Assembly (NCBI GenBank): GCA_008704415.1
Contig: VXIS01000014.1
Span: 62,001 to 126,000, forward strand
Origin: Sphaerosporella brunnea
Lineage: Eukaryota; Ascomycota; Pezizomycetes; Pezizales; Pyronemataceae
Reading direction: 5' to 3'
DNA: 64,000 nucleotides
Shown one piece after another: positions 35,191 through 45,790 of this stretch. The notes under the pieces are model-generated. The model made no database searches. It was not told the origin of the DNA and saw only the letters and a list, made by a program, of their open reading frames with translations. The translations under genes and the position numbers were made by a program. The stretch's first letter is position 1. The number at the start of each line of letters is the position of its first letter.

Positions 35191-35354
35191 TCCCTCGCAG
35201 TTTCGAAAGTGTCCAATACGACTACGTTACATCAAGGCGTTATATAATGAACGGTCCATTGGCCCATCGCCCTCATCATATAAGCTCTGTCCACCAAATT
35301 TCAACTCATTTGGTGGAACGTAGTCGTATTTGGCACTTTCGACACTGCGAGGGA
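35191..35354. mobile_element. MITE, family D copy 2
   Basis: A 164-bp element flanked by TA (35189-35190, 35355-35356) with TIRs TCCCTCGCAGT(T/G)TCGAAAG extending about 36 bp to AATACGACTACG. It starts 17 bp after the family E element ends, so two families inserted side by side. The same family gives the hairpin at 29199-29286. Confidence 0.85.
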
Positions 35355-35895
35355 TAGGTGGGAGCTATGGAGAGACTCTGCCAGTACCGGTGGAGGCGGA
35401 GGGATTGATGGCATGCCTGCACCCTGAACTCGTACCAGTACCTTTTTTTCACAACATGGTCGGATTTCATGTAACACAAACATGTCATCCGAGGCTGAGA
35501 AAGTGCAGGAGAGTTTTATACATTCATGCGCAGAAAAACTCTGTTTATGCACAGTATGGGGTCAAGGCAGTGCCTGCAACAGAAAAAGGAATCAACAGCG
35601 TTCAATATACTCGAGTCATACTACCAAATACGTTGGCCAAGATTTTTGAGTTTGTTTGTAATCAAGATTCTTGTCTGTATGCGACCACGAACGATCATGA
35701 CCCACGATTTTTGAATAGGCTTTGGATGACAAGAGGTGAAAAACTTCCTATTTGGGATGTCTTGAGTGATATCCTGTGAATATCACTGACGATTTCTTTG
35801 GTTGCAGGTACACACTACTAGCGTTAAGAGGTGAAATGCTCGACAATGTTGCCGCTTTTGCCACAGGGTCTCTTCGAAGGTCCGTTAATATACTA

Positions 35896-36139
35896 CCGCA
35901 TAAACTCAGAAACAAGAGACTCGACGGCGCGAATAGAACAGTGGAAAAACCTGTGAGGTGTGGATGAAATGTAATACCAGATTCGCGGATTCGTGAAGTG
36001 GTGTGCAGGCCCCACGGCACCGTAACGTCCTCTCTGGTGAATTTCGCTCGGCTCCCGGTATGCATTTACCAATTTCACCAACACAGTTTTCTACTGTTCT
36101 ATTCGCGCCGTCGAGTCTCGTGTTTCTGAATTTATGCGG
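35896..36139. mobile_element. MITE, family F (TIR CCGCATAAA)
   Basis: A 244-bp element flanked by TA (35894-35895, 36140-36141). Its TIRs of about 54 bp share GACTCGACGGCGCGAATAGA with a few mismatches. No coding capacity. Confidence 0.83.
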
Positions 36140-36207
36140 TATACATGAAGATCACAGACCATTTGACCTTATTATTTACCGCAAGTACCGAGGGCCTAGC
36201 CCTGATA

Positions 36208-36322
36208 CCGTAGAGATTCGGTACTAAGGCAATGTGGCAAAGTCACTGCGCTCTGTGGAGAAGTCACTCAGCCTCATGGCAAAGTCACTTAGCCACAATG
36301 CCTTAGTACCGAATCTCTACGG
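36208..36322. mobile_element. MITE, family G (TIR CCGTAGAGATTCGG)
   Basis: A 115-bp element flanked by TA (36206-36207, 36323-36324). TIRs CCGTAGAGATTCGGTACTAA extend about 30 bp with one or two mismatches. The interior repeats (A/G)AAGTCACT several times. It lies 68 bp from the family F element. Confidence 0.87.
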
Positions 36323-36324
36323 TA

Positions 36325-38332
36325 TTTTTTGCTGTTTGCCTGTATAACGCCTGTTTGGATGGCTGCACAACACCTTCGGCCTCCCGCCAACCTTATTGTG
36401 AGTTAGCCCGTGGGTCATCGTTACCGTCTCCGCTGGCCGACCATTGGGTTCCCGATGCGCATTCCTAAGCATATGCCCATGCGCAGGAGAGACTAGATTC
36501 GGCTTCTGCGACCGAATCTGACTCCCGACTCTGACATGCCCATCGCATCAGAAGAGCACATGGCATTGTACAGTAATGCGCGGCAGCAGCTGGAGTGCGA
36601 ATTGAACAATGCATCCGACGTCCTTTGCCAAGAAAAAGACGGGCTGTCCCGAGTTTTTGGCTGAGCACCGCGATTTGGAGAGACGGTTAATCATGAGTGG
36701 CGACAAGACTTCGGCGCGGGTTGGCGCTGTTCCAGAAGTGGTTGCAGGAGGAGAGGGTCCCTTTGTCGCGTGTCGTGGAATTTGCAGCCCGTGCCCGCTT
36801 GATTGCACTGCGATCCCAACGTCTGGTGCCCCCCCCCCCACCTTTGATTGTTGCGCTGATGAATCATAAGAACATTTTTTCCTCCCCAATATGCCGTGAC
36901 CGACATCGAAAAGGCCATTACTTTTGCCAACCTCACAAAAAGCGCCGCAGAACCTCGCGTCGCGCAAAGCGCTATGGCGGCTTCCGAGGTAACTAGTGGT
37001 GCCTTCACCGTGTCACGGAAGATCCAAATCCCGAGGTGCCTGGAGCAATCTAGGGCGCCCGTGGATAGACGGGTTTTCTTTTGTGGTGCTTCTTCATCTT
37101 CCAGCCTACGTGGATGAATCCACCCACATATAGTGCTTTATCGGGCGGGATATTTGATGCTACATAGCAGCGGACAGTTCAGACTCTTTTCGTGGTTTGG
37201 CTTTAATTGCTTGGAAGGATTGGAAGGCTTCCATTTACGAGCATTCGGTATAGCAGTAACACGAAGGTCACATCAAAGTCGTGCGCGGTTCAAACGTCGC
37301 CTGAGCTTGGTTGGCTTGGAAAAATGCGCTTCCAGAGCGGCCTTGCCGGCGTACATATTGCTACCTAGGTTGTATCGAACGCGAATCAAGAGGGGCCTTC
37401 CTTGCCAGCGTAGGTTTGGCGGTCGGGTACCGATGCTTTCAAGCCTGACAGCCGCCTTGAGTATCTGCGTTTTTGGAAGGACAATCGATTTGTTCCATCT
37501 CTTTTCGGATGCAGCCTTCAGTTCTTCGGCCTCTGGAGAAGGGAAATTTGGCCTGCTCCCCCTCTTCCGAGAACTTGACTGTTCTAAACTCATTGTGATA
37601 TGAACACGGCTTGCTGGAGAATAAAATGCTAGTACCGAATCTACTCGCCAATAAAAGGTTGCGGTGCAGTCACTTCGCCACGGGTGAGCCACGGTGGCTC
37701 GGTGATGGGTGCCACAACCTTATCTACATAGATTTCGGGATACATGTGGCGTTTAGAAACAATTCGCATTCAGGTGAGAAAGGGAAAAAATGTAATAGCA
37801 TACCTAACTACAGTAAGCCCCTAATCTAACTGAGTACCCATGATTTTAAATCCAACTGATGTCAACAGTACTATATCCATCACACGGGAAATGACCAAAG
37901 AAAGGGAGCTTATATCGTAGAGTTCTATTCATAGGAAGGCAGGTCGAGGGACATTCGGAGAGGTTTTACAATTGCTGCGGTGATATACAGAGCGGAAGCA
38001 TAGCAGATCGACTTCCCAGCAAAGATAGATTAACCTCCCAAGCTAACTGCGACTATGAGGAACGCTTTGGGGAGGAGGTGCCATGCAGGCCTCACAGGCA
38101 GTGGCTGAATCCAGTGGAGGGATTGTCTACGAAGACAGTATATGACCTAGTTTTTGCGGAAGAAAAGTTAAACTTCTCCTCTGAAGAGGAGGAGTTCAAT
38201 TGTTGAGCGAAGCAGCTAGCATGCTTCTTATCAAATGCACTTCCGGATCAACCGTAGCGGACACCTCCTATAAGCAGAGCACAGATGCGAGATGATCAAA
38301 TTTTGTGGCATGGAAACTCCCCGTTGCCTGTA
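36325..38332. other. Stretch without a supported gene
   Basis: Several frames of about 100-140 aa occur on both strands (for example 36548-36967 minus and 37273-37593 minus), but they overlap, show no recognisable motif and have no convincing splice partners. They could be decayed gene or transposon pieces. No clear repeat is seen. Confidence 0.4.
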
Positions 38333-40063
38333 CTACTGTAGAAGATCAACGCCCGGGCCGAAACCCATCTCAGCGGCCAGAACCTCGCTGAGCGAAGAGC
38401 CAGGTCCTGGGGTCGGGAGCTGGTTCTCCTTTTTCGCCGCATTCTGAGCCTGCCGCTCGGCCTTCCGCTCTTGATCCTTCCGCTTCCGTTCTGCAGCCTT
38501 CTGTTCTTCCTGCGCTTTCGCAGCCACAGCCCACTCCGCCAATCCCAGCGGGGTTTGACAACACCAAAGCACAACTTCACGAGCAGCCAGAGCATCCTCC
38601 GTGCAGTCGTGCCCGTTCCTTGTACTGTCCTGAACATCCATTCTCAACAGCTCTTGGCATAGCCCTTTGAGTCCCCACTGGCGTCCGGAGGGACCCACCG
38701 CATTTTTTGCCAGAATCCCCGAATCGACGATGCGGGTGTGTATGAGCCTCAGGGCGTCTAGATCGTTCTGTAAGGAGTGGCCGACCAGGATCGTGTCCGC
38801 ATCGATATACTTCCATAGCTCTGCGCGCGCCTCTTTCCAGCCGTATAAGGCCTCACCTCGTGCCACGGCCTCTGCCATAGCCTGCGCCGTCACCCCGCTG
38901 ATCCGAGTACGCCAGTCGACTACTTTGTCGGTTGGCTTCACCAGGGAGTTGATCAGAATTTCACCGGTCAGATAGTCGACCACGCTGAGCTGAATCAGGG
39001 TACTGTGTGCCCCGCGAATGCCGGCCATTTCACAGTCAATGGCCACTGCACTGCGCTTTGCATACCCCGATGCTCGAGGCGGGGTTGCGGCATAGTCTTG
39101 GTATTTGGCGAGGAAAACCCGGTCCACGTCCAGATACTCATGGTCCGAAAACGATTTGCAGCCACGGGTGGTCTTACCGCAACATGAAAAGGCTCGATTT
39201 GGGTCCTGCTTCTGTCGGCATGGATCAGAAATTGCATTGGGATTTGGGGGGTTACTGACTGCAGGCAGTCGCTTTCCGGGATGGAATATACAGCCAGTTT
39301 GGGATTTAGCAGTCCTTTTCAACACTAAATACGTCTGGTTAGAGGACAGAGTCATTGGAGGAAGGGTGGCAGAGAACTCACCGCCGCAGTACTTGCACCT
39401 GCGGAGGCCCGCGAAGTCTTCGGGCCCGTAGGGTCGCACCACGTGCTGGTTCTTCACTAAGTCCTCTTCCGGGTGACAACGGGCTTCCAGCAAGGCGAGT
39501 GCTTGTTGTTGCTCAGTGAGAGGAACCACCGACCAGTAGTTGTCTCCGTGCTGAAAACTGCTCCAGCCGGTACTACACGGGATGGAAAGGTTTCCGGAAG
39601 CAGCTGGTCCGTTCATGACTATGCTGAAAGACTGCTGACTGTCGAGCTGCGCGACCGAATCAAAGCCCCGCCCTTGCATATGGAGGGTAAGTGCCGCCGA
39701 ACTCTCAGAGACGGCGGCGCTCGCGGCAAAGCCCTGTTGATAGGCTTGCGACGCTGCACTGCCTAGAGCCAGCGGTGTTACGTTTCGCATCCCTAGTCCT
39801 GATGTTGCTTCCGACTCCTGCCGCCTCTTCAATTTCTTGTGTAGCTTCGACGCCTCGCAGTGCGCCTGCAGGGAAGCTTCACTACGGAATTCGCGCTCGC
39901 ACACATCGCAGAACGCTCCAGTTGTTCTAGCTGAGAGCTGGCTCGCGACAGGAGATCTGAACGCAGCTTGATACGAGCCCGTAGTAAGAGAAGCGCGAGT
40001 GTGACTGGATGCGGATCTCGGTTGGTGGTCCATGTTGTGGGGGACGCGGTTGTATCCCGCCAT
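38333..40063 (-). CDS. REX-type RNA exonuclease (DEDDh) with N-terminal C2H2 zinc finger
   Basis: The first well-placed ATG at 40063 (MAGYNRVPHNM) is preferred; the frame stays open to another ATG at 40180. A C2H2 finger CDVCEREFRSEASLQAHCEA lies near residue 50. A Cys-rich zinc module follows (CKYCGG...GCIFHPGKR...FSCCGKTTRGC). The exonuclease domain has Exo I AIDCEMAG, Exo II GHSLQNDLDALRLIH and Exo III HDCTEDALAARE, so all DEDDh residues appear present. Rex3/Rex4-type enzymes trim 3' ends of structured RNAs. A 57-nt segment (39325-39381) has a GTGAGT donor, CTAACCAG-like branch and TTTAG acceptor inside the zinc module. Removing it keeps the frame and gives CKYCG-VLKRTAKS, so it is probably an intron that can also be read through. 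The C-terminus is a charged helix (KRKDQERKAERQ). Confidence 0.88.
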   Translation of the reverse strand: MAGYNRVPHNMDHQPRSASSHTRASLTTGSYQAAFRSPVASQLSARTTGAFCDVCEREFRSEASLQAHCEASKLHKKLKRRQESEATSGLGMRNVTPLALGSAASQAYQQGFAASAAVSESSAALTLHMQGRGFDSVAQLDSQQSFSIVMNGPAASGNLSIPCSTGWSSFQHGDNYWSVVPLTEQQQALALLEARCHPEEDLVKNQHVVRPYGPEDFAGLRRCKYCGGEFSATLPPMTLSSNQTYLVLKRTAKSQTGCIFHPGKRLPAVSNPPNPNAISDPCRQKQDPNRAFSCCGKTTRGCKSFSDHEYLDVDRVFLAKYQDYAATPPRASGYAKRSAVAIDCEMAGIRGAHSTLIQLSVVDYLTGEILINSLVKPTDKVVDWRTRISGVTAQAMAEAVARGEALYGWKEARAELWKYIDADTILVGHSLQNDLDALRLIHTRIVDSGILAKNAVGPSGRQWGLKGLCQELLRMDVQDSTRNGHDCTEDALAAREVVLWCCQTPLGLAEWAVAAKAQEEQKAAERKRKDQERKAERQAQNAAKKENQLPTPGPGSSLSEVLAAEMGFGPGVDLLQ

Positions 40064-40180
40064 GGCGATGCCGGCTGAAGGTGATGGGTGTGGGGTAGTC
40101 AGATGGGAGATGTTCAACACTCCGCTCTTAAATGGGGTCGTGTTGTTGCACCAAGAGCCGCGCGGCTGCAGCTGGCACAT

Positions 40181-43100
40181 TCACTGTTCCGCGCGCCACA
40201 AACAGCACAGTCGAGTGACAGGTGGAGTATCGTCGCTCATCTTGAAAAGACATGGTCCCTCTGTACCGATGTAAATCCAGTTTCAGAGAACCTCGAAACC
40301 CACAATCTTCCTTTCCGATTGTCTTATTTATAATGCCAAAACTCGATTGTGTGGTTGGGAAGCAAAGTACACTAAGCTATTTTCGCTTTTCCAATCAAAC
40401 ACCAAGTCCCGTCGCTTTTCCATCCCACAGAGCTATAGAAAATACCTCCGGACCATGGATTTCAAGTATGTACCTGTGGGTCTCCATAGCATGGCAAACG
40501 ATTAACGGCGCGCTGGAAAAGGTGCGTTTTGACCAAAGTCACTTATTCATATTTTCTTCTGCAAGCTGAACGAAAACCTTCTATCAAGGTCTTTAATTTA
40601 CGGACGAGCGTTACACACATCCAAGCGCCATATCTTCTCACGGCCAATAACAGGAGATCAGCGCTCAACTGACCGACACCAAAGCGGGCCAGCGCGCTAT
40701 TCCAAAATGGTGCCATTTAAGTGTTCTGAAAGCCCGGGTTGGACTAGAGCTCGAGATAAAGAAGTAAGGGGCACTGATTGGAGGGACAAACAAAGGAGGA
40801 AACCGAGGGACGAGCTAAAAGCTTTATGGCTAGGTCGTCACTACCAATGGTAGAGAACTATAACTTCGAGACCGGGGAATGGCGAAAGTCTCCTGTAACT
40901 TCAAAGACTTTTTCGATGATTGATTCTATCCTTTTAGCAGAGCCTAACCCTCAATGTCTACAGGACACCCAGGAAGGTTAACTTAGAGCAACGAACCTTG
41001 ACAATTGTTATAAAGGGCTGTTAATTTCAAATGCCGCTATCGTCTATCCAGTCTTAGATTCGAATCTCCAGCAATGGAGCAGGTTCTAGCCCTCGGATAC
41101 TGCATCACATAGTATCACTCGCACCACTAGCAGTTTACTGTTAGCCTACAGGAGACCCACACTTAACTAGGGATTTGAATAACAGCCTGAGTGCCCTGGA
41201 GCATCTGGGTCAACTGAATTGTGCAGTTGAACGAACCGCATGAGATGGACATCTGACATGGCTTGACTTTCATATAACGCGTTAACCTTCATCGGAAGCA
41301 ATTCTTTTTCCTCGCATTTGCTGCAGGCATGTTGTTGCTGGGCAGTTTGACATCTGGAGGCCGCGTCAGCATCAACAACACCCACGTCACCACTAAGATT
41401 ACTTGCGTTGACGGCACGACAAGCATGTGGCCCGCACCGGCTGCTAGAACTCCTGTGGTCAAGCGGGAGGCAGAGTCTGTTTAGTGGCAACGGTTCTTCT
41501 TAGGGACGCTTAAGCCGTCTCGCCTGCTCAAAGCTAGCCTCTACTTCATTAACATGATACCGTTGAGTTCAATCCCGCCTATGTCTCTCGAACCGAGTGT
41601 ACACAATGTAACTTGAACCAGAGCAGTGTAAGCCGCAACCTTAAACTTCTGGGCGCTCCGAGTATGTAGCATAGCCTTGTGCAATAGAAGACCTACCAGC
41701 GTTTCCAAGCGTGACTGAGGGAGTGTGTAAAAGGTTGCGTTCCATTTGGCTACGCTGCGAAGGTCTACCAGTTTGAGGTTCGAAGGTGAACCCTAAACCC
41801 TAGTATGACTAAGCCCCATCACCCTACAATGACAGCCGCACGGAGCGCACGATCAGAATCCACGAAGGAATCTCCATCAGCGACGTCTTCTTGATCTGGT
41901 TGCTCAATCTCGACCGCCGGCTAGAACGGATTCTTTCCCGCACACGGGTAATGACCTTGGACACAGCATTCAGGCGGGCGATAGAACGACCAGAATCGGA
42001 ACACCGGGTTCGTTGTCTGCCTCGTCTTCCGAATTATCGCCGCGAATGGGCTCGAGGTTGTGCTTGCCCGCTGGCTGCGCCAAACGCCTGAGTCTCGAAG
42101 GCCCGGGTCCTAGCACAGTCAGCACCATCTTCCTCTCAGTGAGACTGCCTGCCTACCTGCGGTCTGGTTGCCGGAGCCTCCTGATGCGTCTTGGGGCTGC
42201 CGCAGCGGAGTCGAACTCATGAACACTCAAAAAAAAAAACGAAAAGCCTATGTTCGAGGAAGTGGTCTAAACGGACCACAAATGATCCTCGTCCAGGGGC
42301 AGGCTATATTGGCTCCATTTATTATCGGCCATCCCCGCCTTCGATTTTCTTGCTAGAAGAGCTACGAATATCTGATTTTTCTGAGCGGATGCCGGAGTCT
42401 AGCTCCAGATATCTTTGAGTACGGCCACCTTCATCGCGTGCTTTTCACTAACCGTTATTTGGAAGTACATACAACCGCCCCGACTCTTGTGCTTTGGAGT
42501 CGACCGACGCCAGACTGCGTCGCTCTGGCTTTAGGTACACGTTGTACATCTGGTGATTAACGCGCTGGGACCCAGTGCTGTCAATAGCCAGTCGACCCGC
42601 TGGCCGCACTGGGGGCTGTCGGGCTTTTATAAAAGCCCGATCTAGGCTTTTTAGGCCTCATCAAAGCCCGGCTGGCTGATAAGTAGAGTGGTGAGCTTCA
42701 CTAGACAGCACTCGCTTTGCTCACAGCCCGGCTGCTTTGTGGGCTTCATTGTTTGACCTCTCGCTTGGCTACCAAATAGACCCAGCCGGCCGTCTAAAAG
42801 ACCGATCAAGATGGCTGAGATAAGATAATACAGAGATCTGGTGCGATCTCCTCCCATCACATGTACACCGACAAGTGGCGAAAAGTTACCTACATTATCT
42901 GCTATAGGGAGAGACAGCGAGGCTGACTGGAGGTGCGTACGAATCAGTCTCAAATGCAATAACCTGTTCCTCAGCCCTAATTTCAATGCGATTGGATTAG
43001 ATAGCTCTTCACTGGATATCATTCGACTAGTTTCGTTCATGAACACTCACTCGCTAGATTAAATGACCACCTCCCCAAAAAGTGATACCCTAGAGGCTTC

Positions 43101-43219
43101 CCAGCCAACACCCCACGACCAAACGACGAACACACGACACAACGACTACGCGCCGAACTCGAACCGAGACCGAGACCTCGAACACCCACGACGCGAGACA
43201 TCGAACACACACGACCAAG
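40181..43219. other. 3-kb stretch without a supported gene
   Basis: No family recognised on either strand. A minus frame at 41167-41490 has a Cys-rich QQHACSKCEEKELLP segment but no context. A GGGCTG-rich repeat copy lies at about 42575-42800 (start CCAGTGCTGTCAATAGCCAG), and a short A tract near 42230. The last 150 bases are CA/ACGA-rich and probably the 5' leader of the next gene. Confidence 0.45.
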
Positions 43220-43462
43220 ATGTGCTACGCTCGCCACACCTGCAAGAACGGCCTCGTCGGCAAGGAGACCAGGCTGGCCAAGACCGAGTGGACGTGCTGC
43301 CGCTGCAAGTACAGTGCCAACAAGCACCTTATTGACCACAAGTACGAAGACCTCAAGTGCACGCACTGCCGCGTCTTCATGTGTCCTCCTTGGGACTGCA
43401 CGCACACGGTCGACGGATTGGATGCTACCGAGTTCATCCCCAAGAAGCCGTCTGGCCAGTGA
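43220..43462 (+). CDS. Small Cys-rich, probable zinc-binding protein, 80 aa
   Basis: A single exon from ATG at 43220 in good context (CCAAGATG). The protein begins MCYARHTCKNGLVGKE and carries WTCCRCKYSANKHLIDHKYE then LKCTHCRVFMCPPWDCTHTV. Pairs CCRC and CTHC spaced about 20 residues apart, with extra Cys/His, look like a small zinc-ribbon or treble-clef unit. No signal peptide, so it is probably intracellular. Function unknown. The frame's GC-rich codon use contrasts with the AT-richer repeats around it. Dispersed repeats follow within 40 bp of the stop. Confidence 0.62.
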   Translation: MCYARHTCKNGLVGKETRLAKTEWTCCRCKYSANKHLIDHKYEDLKCTHCRVFMCPPWDCTHTVDGLDATEFIPKKPSGQ

Positions 43463-44768
43463 GTGATTGATGGGGTTTCCGCCGGCAGTGTTCCTAGTCG
43501 GGCTGATTGGGCTGCTGAAAAAGACGGGCGGGCTGGCGGGCTGTTTCGCTGGCAGGTCTCGAGTACAAATAGAACAATTTCAATTCATGTACAGGCCGTA
43601 AATCTCTTTGCTGGATATGTGATGATGTGATGTGAGCGGCCTCTTTTTGACCCCCCGCCCGTCGGTAGGGTTCCATCAGAAGCCTAGTCTGTCGCCAGCA
43701 GAGTTGTCAATAGCCACTCCTAAACGCCACAACCAGTCGAAGGAACGAAGCCCAACCCGCCTTCACGCTTGCCCGTTTCCCAGCTCTGAAATAGTGCTCT
43801 ACCTCTCATCAGCCAGCTGGGCTTTTATGAGGCCTACAAAGTCCGACAGCCAACAGCCCGCTGACTATTGATAGTCGCCGACACGGACTCGGAACCAGCA
43901 GCACCGGCAGCAGCAGTCCACTGGCACACTCGGAAGCTGATGCTGAACAGCTTGCACCGGAGAGTCTATTATCGCGTTCAGGTCGAGCCGCTGGTAAGGC
44001 TTGTCCATTGTGGCGAGCGGTATTCGTTGTTCTTACAGAACCACGGTTGCAGTGCTAAACTCGCGGTGTATCACTCGCAGCCCAGATAGCCTGCTCGTCC
44101 GTCGCCATTTTAGACAGCCCTTGTTACTTTTGGCATACATACTTGGGGACTTTCGCGCTATCTAGCATGTAACCCCCGAACTGATGCAGTTTATTTAAGA
44201 GGAACCTCTTAGTGAGAGAGAGCTTTCCTCTGATTCTTATGTATTCGTAATTTCGAGCTGGCCCTTAAGAGCTTGCCCAGACGTGTTTCCATCTGACCCC
44301 CTAATCCACCCAGCTCGTAGTTTCTCGCCGATCAGAAGAAACCTTCCTTCCCCGTTTGTCATCCCACAAAAACAGTCATTACCGGCCCTGAATACATTCT
44401 CTCGACGTTTCACCAAGTACTTAGTAGATATCGGGATTCGGCCGTGCACTTACTATAGCATCTAGTGATCGGCATGAAACCTGTGATCGGCATTCGGGTC
44501 GAGACGTTCGGCTTGTGTCATTGAACTGAATAATAGCAAATTAATATGCAAGCTACTACTCGCGCGGCCGGAATCTCACATACAAACAAACGTTTTGATA
44601 GCCATTGCCTGCTCGCTGGCAAATTTCCGGTCGCGCGAGTTGAGTACAAAATCCTGGATCTTTTCTCAGAGGTGATGTTGCGTGATGTTGCTGCATAAGT
44701 ACGGCGTGGACAGGTGCCAACTTCATCAAATTTTGGTTTCGGTAAGTAGGAAACAATCAAGATGAACA
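43463..44768. other. Repeat-rich intergenic stretch
   Basis: GGGCTG-rich copies lie at about 43485-43555 (start GGCAGTGTTCCTAGTC) and 43690-43875 (GAGTTGTCAATAGCCA ... CTGACTATTGATAG). No genes supported. Confidence 0.5.
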
Positions 44769-44998
44769 GAGGCTTTCTGCCCACCCGAAAGGGAACAGGC
44801 AAAAGGTATGGCGAAGATGGTAGGTAGGAATCGTCAGCAGCCAACATTGCACCAATCTTCACCAATCACCAAATCTGACAGATCACATCTCTCAAGCTCA
44901 AGATGATCAAGATATACCAGTAACCGTTTAGACTGATAGCCCGAGACCTTTTTACTTTCACCTTTCACGTTCCCTTTTAGGTGGGGGCAGACAGGCTC
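44769..44998. mobile_element. MITE, family C copy 2 (inverted relative to 17719-17913)
   Basis: A 230-bp element with ends GAGGCTTTCTGCCCACCC and, inverted, GAGCCTGTCTGCCCCCACC, both followed by (A/G)AAAGGGAAC. The right flank is TA, the left CA. Its interior, reverse-complemented, aligns throughout with the interior of the 17719-17913 copy, and the other copy tends to carry A or T at differing sites. Confidence 0.82.
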
Positions 44999-45289
44999 TA
45001 ACAGAAAGCAATCTGGATGAATCCGATAGATGCAACAGACAGCAAGTGGTGAAGTTTGTGTGGTCAGCCACTGACAATGGTGTTGCCTTAAAGAGGTAAT
45101 CGCTTCACTCGCATAGAATCACGTGATCTTACATTTGCAAGTTGCGGCACTGCAGTGACTGCACTGCCACCATGACGAAGTTGCGTTGTCTCGGATCGGT
45201 CGGTCGGGATTATTAATCGCGAATGGACGATAATCCCGCATTTGGCTGAAACCTCTCCCCCCACCCCTCTCGCTCAGGCAAATCCAATA

Positions 45290-45527
45290 GGGGGGTACTC
45301 AAGGCCTGGCTTAGCAGCTGGCTGATGGGCTGATGAAAACCCCGGTCGGACACTTCTCGTTCATTGGCCAGTGCGGGTGCGCTAAATTCCATCAGCCGGC
45401 TGACGACCAGAGATATCTGCCATGTTCGGCTTCGGTCCCAGTGATTGCGCTTGCATCATGTCGACATCGCACACCCTAATTTCTTCAGCCGTCAGCCAGC
45501 TTATATAAGCCAGACCTTGAGTACCCC
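45290..45527. mobile_element. MITE, family H (TIR GGGGTACTCAAGG)
   Basis: A 238-bp element flanked by TA (45288-45289, 45528-45529). TIRs GGGG(GG)TACTCAAGG(C/T)CTGGCTTA continue as GCTGGCTGA(T/C)GG with a small indel. No coding capacity. Confidence 0.8.
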
Positions 45528-45790
45528 TAATGTTGATCATCGTGCGTGCTCATGATCCAATGATATGAGTCGACGGAGTCGACGGTTTCAATTCACATAG
45601 AAAACTACAGCACCATTTTATGCGAGCGGTTTCTTGCTACGGGTTTATTAAAAATCCATTACCATTGATTCATCAGGTATCCAAGCGAGAGTAAGAAAAA
45701 GCGACAAAAAAAAAAGAAAATGCAAAAATTACAGACATCTAGACTCCAAAAACAACACCCATATAGAGATATATCACACAAATTTACATC

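Noticed and set aside
35330..35779. 149-aa plus-strand ORF
   Set aside because: Its start lies inside a family D MITE end and no family resemblance is seen.
36548..37692. Minus-strand ORFs of about 100-140 aa
   Set aside because: Overlapping in several frames, no motif, no consistent splicing; could be relics but cannot be supported as genes.
41785..41803. Telomere-like CCCTAAACCCTAG
   Set aside because: Only about two units without a tract or a chromosome-end context; chance is likely.
42185..42215. Possible tRNA B-box on the minus strand (GTTCGACTC)
   Set aside because: No matching anticodon arm, A-box or acceptor stem within range; at best a tRNA-derived scrap.
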